NCBI GenBank assembly: GCA_027625915.1
Contig: JANTQA010000070.1
Span: 13,335,001 to 13,399,000 of the forward strand
From: Anaeramoeba flamelloides
Taxonomy: Eukaryota > Metamonada > Anaeramoebidae
Reading direction: 5' to 3'
Length of the DNA stretch: 64,000 nt
The notes beneath the pieces are model-generated. The model had not been told where the DNA came from, ran no database searches, and worked only from the letters and a program-made list of their open reading frames with translations. Shown piece after piece: positions 58,702-64,000 of this stretch (the stretch's first letter is position 1; each line of letters begins with the position of its first letter). Both the position numbers and the translations under genes were made by a program.

Positions 58702-59058
58702 AAAAAGTAAAAAGTACCAAAAATAAAGAAAATTGAATTTTAACATCGATTTTCGATTCGAAAATTCTTGGAAAAATGCAAAATAATTGCATATGGATAA
58801 TTTGAGAAAAAAGAAAAAATTAATTGGTAAAATTTTTTCAAAAAGAGCAATAAAAAAAATTTGAAAGAAATAAAACATAAAAAGTAATTGATAGAGATAA
58901 GTTAAAATGGTTTATTAAAGAAACAATTATAATTTTTAAAATCACCATTATATTTTTAAAATTACAACCATAATTATTAGAGTAATTTAAATAATAAATT
59001 AGATAAAAAACAAATAATATTCATATAATCAACAACCCCAAAAAACATATATATAAAA

Positions 59059-59487
59059 TCACCAAACAATTTTTAACATTTTTTTTGGGTGCTCTCTAGT
59101 TTCTTCAAATTGAATTATTTCTGGTTCTGATTGGTTTTCAATTTTCATGATTGATCCTAAATTATTAATAGTTCCACAATAATTGGGAGCAGAGAAAATG
59201 GTAACGACTTGCTCGGAATGGTTTAAATTAAATCCTTCTTGAATTAATTGATGAGCTCTTACAATTAAAGATAATTTGTTGATTTTTAAAAATGTTTTGG
59301 TAATATTTTCTCCAAAAGTATATCCTGCCCCTCTAAAACTTTGATTAAACCCATCACGTTCATCTGGATCGCTCCACATAAGATCACAAAGTGGCCCAAA
59401 AAATGGAATATCCTTAAACCTATCAAGGCTTCGAATATCATCTATTTTGGCAATGTCGGGGGATAATCCGCCATGAATTGCTAAGAT
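59059..59487 (-). CDS. PP2A-like Ser/Thr phosphatase, C-terminal exon only
   Basis: This exon follows a clear acceptor (ATTATAG) and encodes 142 residues to a TGA stop. It is the C-terminal half of a PPP-family catalytic subunit, closest in pattern to PP2A/PP4/PP6. Visible are HGGLSP with a metal-ligand His, CDLMWSDPDERDGF, the phosphate-contacting Arg in RGAGYTFG, RAHQ with the second His and FSAPNYC. The end is HPKKMLKIVW, not the PP2A TPDYFL tail that is methylated, so it would not be regulated in that way. The N-terminal motifs GDxHG, GDxVDRG and GNHE were looked for on the minus strand to the right edge and not found. Either an intron longer than 4.5 kb carries them out of the window or this is a truncated gene. 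Confidence 0.8.
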   Translation of the reverse strand: MLAIHGGLSPDIAKIDDIRSLDRFKDIPFFGPLCDLMWSDPDERDGFNQSFRGAGYTFGENITKTFLKINKLSLIVRAHQLIQEGFNLNHSEQVVTIFSAPNYCGTINNLGSIMKIENQSEPEIIQFEETREHPKKMLKIVW

Positions 59488-59849
59488 CTATAATTAATTG
59501 TTTGAAGACAAAGTAAAAAAGAATTAAGAAAATCAAAAAATAATTGTTAATTTGTATTTTTTTCAATAACAAAAAACTGAAAGATAAATTTTTCTTTATG
59601 TCTTTTTCGTTTTCTTTTTCTTTTTTTTTTTTTTTGATAAATATTTAAGATTAAAAATTCAGAATAATAAGATCACAATATGATTATTTAATAATTATAT
59701 TTTAATAAAAAAAATGAAAATGTAATGCTCTATTAAACCTGAATAAAAAAATATTTTTTTTCATTATTAATAATTTTAACAACTTCTTTAAATATGATTT
59801 AACATTTAATTTTATCTTCTTTTGTTTCGGCTTAATTTTTATGTAGTTA
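59488..59849. other. Spacer or intron start upstream of the phosphatase exon
   Basis: AT-rich; by orientation it should be the 3' part of an intron. No upstream exon is visible. Confidence 0.4.
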
Positions 59850-60941
59850 TAAACCATTTTTCATCCAAAGTGGCTCAGTTGTAATGAGTGAATTATCTGC
59901 GTTTAAAGGGTTTGAATGGATAATAGAAAACAAAGTTAATCTTTGAAAATTTCAAAATTGAAATCATTTTCTTTTTTCTTTTTTTTTTGATACTTAATAT
60001 TTTTTTTAACACCTAATTCAGTTGCAAAAAAATTTTTTATTGTAAGATCAATAGTCAATTGGTAAAAACGTGTTATTTAAATGTAACTAAAACAGTGGAA
60101 ATGATTGTTGAAAAATCAATATTGATTTCTCTTGGAATTTTATTTGGATCTTTGATTTAAGATCAAAATGAATATTACTATTTGGAAAAAAAAGTTCAAC
60201 TAGGATTTTTAATTGGGAACCATTAATCGAAATCACAGAAAAGTAAGATCAATAAAAAGAAGAAATAAATTAACTTCAAAGAATAATCCATTAGATTATT
60301 TTCAATTAAAAAAACAAAAAAAAATTTATAAATCTTTTTTATTATCGAAATACAATGAGTGGTTTTGGAGAGATCTCTAAAAATAGTCAATTTTTTCAAC
60401 ATATTTTTAATAACAGATCAACCAAATAAAAACCCCTTGTCAAAAGATAGTAATAGAAAAACTATTATTTTATTGAATACTTCATTTTATCTTTATCAAT
60501 TTTTTTTTTTTTTTTATTAACATTGGTCTTACTTTTCATTTTCAGTTTCTATTAATGGTTCCCAATTAAAAATCCGTGTTGAACTTTTTTTCCTTGGGTT
60601 TACTTTTTTTCCCGAACGGTTATTGTTTTTTTTCTCAATGTTGAAGCTCAAATAAAATCCTCATAGAAAAATAATATTGATTTCTATGGGAATTATCTCT
60701 GGATCTTCAATTGAAGATCAAGATAAACCTTGTTGTTTTTTTCACTTTACCTAAGAATTTGGATTTTTCAATTTTTCAGAAAATATATTGATTGATTAGA
60801 TTTATTTCATGCCGATATCAACTATTTTCATAATGTGTATAATTCTACTTATTTCTTATTTATTTTTCAAAGGTCAATTATAAAAAATAATTGATATTGG
60901 AAAAAAATTTTGAGACCTTTGATAGAAAAAAAGTTAATTTA
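59850..60941. mobile_element. Foldback element, family D, copy 3
   Basis: The left end TAAACCATTTTTCATCCAAAG and the right end (reverse complement) TAAATTAACTTTTTTTCTATCAAAG are imperfect inverses. The arms share 'tattgatttct-t-ggaatt-t-t-tggatctt--att-aagatca' in inverted form (60115-60165 and 60678-60725). The right arm has the family hallmark 'aattataaaaaataattgatattgg'. A separate small element (60191-60587) is nested in the loop. Confidence 0.65.
60191..60587. mobile_element. Small foldback element nested in family D copy 3
   Basis: AAGTTCAACTAGGATTTTTA on the left and its near-inverse ending GTTGAACTT on the right bracket about 397 bp, with matching inner runs (TTAATTGGGAACCATTAAT, 'aaaagtaaga-caat'). 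It appears as a single copy in the window and has no coding sequence. Confidence 0.65.
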
Positions 60942-63357
60942 GAAAAGATTTTTTGAATGAAGTTCTTCATAAAGTTATCAGTAAAACTTTACAAATGAAA
61001 AATAAAAAAATTAAAAAGCAAAGAAAAATTGTAAATAGTTTTTTTTTTCAAAAGAAAAAATAAATTTCTAATTGAAAATATTTCAAAAAGAATTTTTTTT
61101 TTTGAGTAGTTGGGAAGGTACTGTTAGTTGAAAAAAAAATTTACCAAAGCTTCATTTCTCTTTCCAAAAAATGTTATAATATACATGAAAAGGTATATAT
61201 TTGTTCACACCTTAAATCAGTTTAATTCTGGTTTTCCCTTTTAGAATCAGTACTTTAATAATTTATTTTAATTCTCGGGATTTTGTTTTTTTTTTTTCTG
61301 AAAGCTATAAGAAATATTTTTGTCAATTTATTTTTCAATTAGTTGTAAACAGAGTTTTCGAAAAAAATCGAAAAATCGAATTATTCAAATTAAAAAATAT
61401 TTAATTTAATGAAAATTATAATTTTCAAAATAAACAAATAATATTAAAAGTTTCTTTAGAATTGAAATGAAATTATTTTTGATTTTTGTTTACAAATGAA
61501 ATTAAATGTTGAACTCTGGTAATTACAATATATAGTCTTTTTGTAAAGAAAAAATATAAAAAACCTTTCAAAAGAAATCTGTAAAAAAAATTATAAACTT
61601 TATATAGTAACTATTTTCATATTTGATTAAAAATTTGTTTGTTAAAAATTTTTTACAACAGATTTAGATTTATGGGGTTAGAGCCTAGCATAAAGAAGTT
61701 TAAAATTAAATTATGTTGTTATTGATAATATTTGTAAAATTATTAATTGTCAAAATTGGTCAAATTCTCAATTTTTCAAAAATAATAAATTCTATTGAAA
61801 TTTATTTTCTGTGGGTATTTAAAACTCCTTTCCAGGTAGGATAATGGTATGTTACAGTATGTTACAGTAGGTTTGGGCTGTATGTATATTATGTTAGGTA
61901 TTATAGCTATGATTGTAAAAAAAAAAAAAAAAAATTAAGATGGAATAGAAATCAGATAACATGTGTTAAGGGGTAAAAAAAATTGTAACTAAAACCTTGG
62001 TGGTTAATATTGGGTTTCGGCAAAATTTAAAAAGTATTTAGTATTGATGGATTTCAACAATCTATGATTTTTAAAAGTTTAAGAAATTAAATACTACCAA
62101 TGGCCATAAAATAATCTTTTTTTGTTTTTTACGACCATAAACTATTAAAAAGTTTCATACCAATGAAATTAGACGAGATACTCATCAAAAATATTAAAAA
62201 TTTCAATTTGACCAATTTTGACAATTCACAATATATGTGTAATATTTTGTACTTTGGAATTGTGAATATGACAATTCCCAAAAAATTATAATCTAATCAG
62301 AAAGTCAAATAAGATAATTTTTTCAGTGAGATCAAATTGTTTTTTCCATTTTTTTATGGACAACTGAATTTTGATTGATTAATTTGTTTTATTTTAAGAG
62401 AAGTCAACTTCCTTATTTTTTCTAAAAGAAAAAGTAAAGAAAAATCATTTTTAAACATAAAAGGGGTAATATAAATAAGGTGAGAATAAATTTTGCATTC
62501 AATTTATAATCAAAGTTTTCAAGTCATTAATCAATGGAAATAATACCAGCGTTTTTAGCAACGCTAAATAACTTTTAAACGGAAAATTATACCCTTTAAA
62601 TCTGGAAATTACTTTTGGAATGGAAAAGAAAACCTTAAAATTCATTTTATTTTTTATATCATAAAAAGTTTTTACCATTTTTATTAATATTTCCATTATT
62701 ATTACACAATAAATAATCTTTATTCTACTAAATAAAAATATAGATTTTTTGATTTTTTTTAGATAATTCTTTTAGTTAAATCAAAAAATGTTTTATTGAA
62801 CCTATTGAAAAATATTAGTATTATTTGAAGAAGAAGAATAATAACTATTTAAAATTTTAAAGTCATTTTACAAATTTTACTCTAAAATCGAATTTTTGTT
62901 CTAAGATAAAATTCGATTTTTTAAAATAAAATTTTTTAAAAGATATTTGGGAATTTCTTTGTTTTATCCTTAAAATTCAAATTCAATTTTTTTATTCCAA
63001 AAATGATTTAAATTGTTATAATGATTCTTGTGAATAAGACCAAACAATTTGTTTGAAACAATAATTTCAAAATTGAAAATTTTTTTACAATTTTTTTTCA
63101 TTTTTTTGAAAACAAGAAAAAAAACTTTTTTAAAACTGTAAAGAATAAAAAAGTTTTGCTGAAGAGATCTAGATTTAATTGAGAAAATTTTGTTAAACTT
63201 GAATCAAATTTTCATTTATTTAATTACCTTTACCTCTAATTAGTTTTATTTGTTGAAAATTTGAATTGAAATATTTTTAATTAAAAATAATAACATAAAA
63301 TTTAATATTTTTTTTTCAAAATTAATACCCTCCAATATAATTCTTAAAAGTGTGATC
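60942..63357. other. Intergenic; one unusual GT-rich patch
   Basis: This stretch is mostly AT spacer. The segment 61830-61935 is unlike its surroundings (GT-rich on the plus strand, a direct repeat of 'tatgttacag', then a long A run). A 65-codon frame at 62499-62696 (minus) is weakly protein-like and not called. Confidence 0.3.
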
Positions 63358-64000
63358 TAAACTCAATTCCAAAAAATGTGACACAAAAAAAAATTACATT
63401 AATAAAAATATACCCCAAAATACATGATATTTGAACATTAAAATAATAAAAGACCCGAAAATATTTAATTAATACTATTTATATATTTTATAGTAAATTT
63501 AAAATTCAATTCGAAAAATAAAAAAGAAAAAATAAAAAAAGTGTGCACCTATTTTTGGAACACGGTTACCAAAAAATCCATTTTTATTGAAAGAAAAATT
63601 AATAAAAACTATTAATAGATTCAGCTTGTCTTTTGATAACTAAATCTATCCTTTTAAATATAGAGTTTACTAATTATCTTAGGTTTCCCAACTCAAAGTA
63701 TTTCATACATTAGTGAAAATTTTAAAAATTCTTCTTCGTTTTTTGGTTACAATTTTTCAGTTTAGTATCCATAAATTCCCAATTGGATTTAAATCTTGTG
63801 GAATTGGGGGTCAAGGGTCCAGAACATTACATCCCCGATTTAAGTAAGTTTGAGTTTTTTTTTGAGGTATGTGGACAAGCCCCATCCTTTTGGAAAATCC
63901 ATTTCAACTCACTATATTCTGAATTAGCGAGTTGAATTTCCTTTGATTTTTTTGATAATATCATTAATAATACATTCAGTATTCACACTTCCATTAATAA
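63358..64000 (-). mobile_element. Decayed Tc1/mariner element (3' part), runs off the right edge
   Basis: On the minus strand near 63850-63900 the sequence reads WIFQKDGACPHTS, the IFQ.DgAp.Ht motif of Tc1/mariner transposases. About 90 bases on it reads VLDP, then DLNPIGNLW in another frame position, matching the family's DLNPIENLW block that carries the third catalytic acid region. Stops and frame changes are frequent, so it is a remnant. At 63358-63384 the end TAAACTCAATTCCAAAAAATGTGACAC lies where the 3' inverted repeat should be. It resembles the family G ends at 7132 and links that family to Tc1/mariner. Confidence 0.75.

Noticed and set aside
1-64000. tRNA or rRNA genes
   Set aside because: No cloverleaf with a GGTTCRANNCC arm and no rRNA core sequence was seen by eye on either strand; a covariance-model scan would settle this.

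Overview
The window is a gene-poor, very AT-rich stretch of a nuclear genome from a unicellular eukaryote. The genes have GT-AG introns (93 nt to about 2.4 kb), use the standard code (both TAA and TGA are real stops) and carry Asn-, Lys- and Glu-rich low-complexity runs. The gene set is a G-protein alpha subunit, a TRPML channel, a BRAP2-type RING protein, BTB proteins and a large ankyrin protein. It points to a free-living amoeboid protist, for example Anaeramoeba-like or amoebozoan. That placement is inference; no taxon marker is present.

Layout. The left edge holds the tail of a plus-strand gene (3-149), then a repeat field and a small acidic-tailed unknown gene (4327-5001, minus). After another repeat field comes a BRAP2-like gene (10759-12676, minus) whose reading frame is interrupted twice. 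A five-exon TRPML/mucolipin channel gene (16543-21780, minus) is head-to-head with an intronless 1381-residue ankyrin gene (22151-26296, plus); they share a 370-bp upstream region. An unknown 207-aa gene lies at 30307-30930 (minus). A six-exon G-alpha gene (38865-42763, plus) contains a 13-nt microexon and a 2.36-kb intron.

The right third holds two divergent paralogues with the same unusual architecture: BTB-BACK at the N-terminus and a ThuA/glutamine-amidotransferase-like alpha/beta domain at the C-terminus. One is contiguous (55299-56798, plus). The other (44652-50722, minus) looks at first like two genes, but a phase-matched 2.07-kb intron joins them, and its ThuA-like domain is split by an insertion of about 500 residues. 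The window ends with the last exon of a PP2A-like phosphatase (59059-59487, minus) whose N-terminal exons are not visible, and a decayed Tc1/mariner element running off the right edge.

The non-coding space is packed with foldback or MITE-like elements. At least eight families can be told apart by their terminal inverted repeats, and nearly all are flanked by TA, as for Tc1/mariner. Several are nested, and one inverted repeat brackets the last TRPML exon.

The genes do not form an operon or a pathway. The common themes are signalling (G-alpha, PP2A-like, BRAP2), an endolysosomal-type channel and BTB/ankyrin scaffolds. All coordinates, splice sites and repeat boundaries were read by eye; no searches were run.
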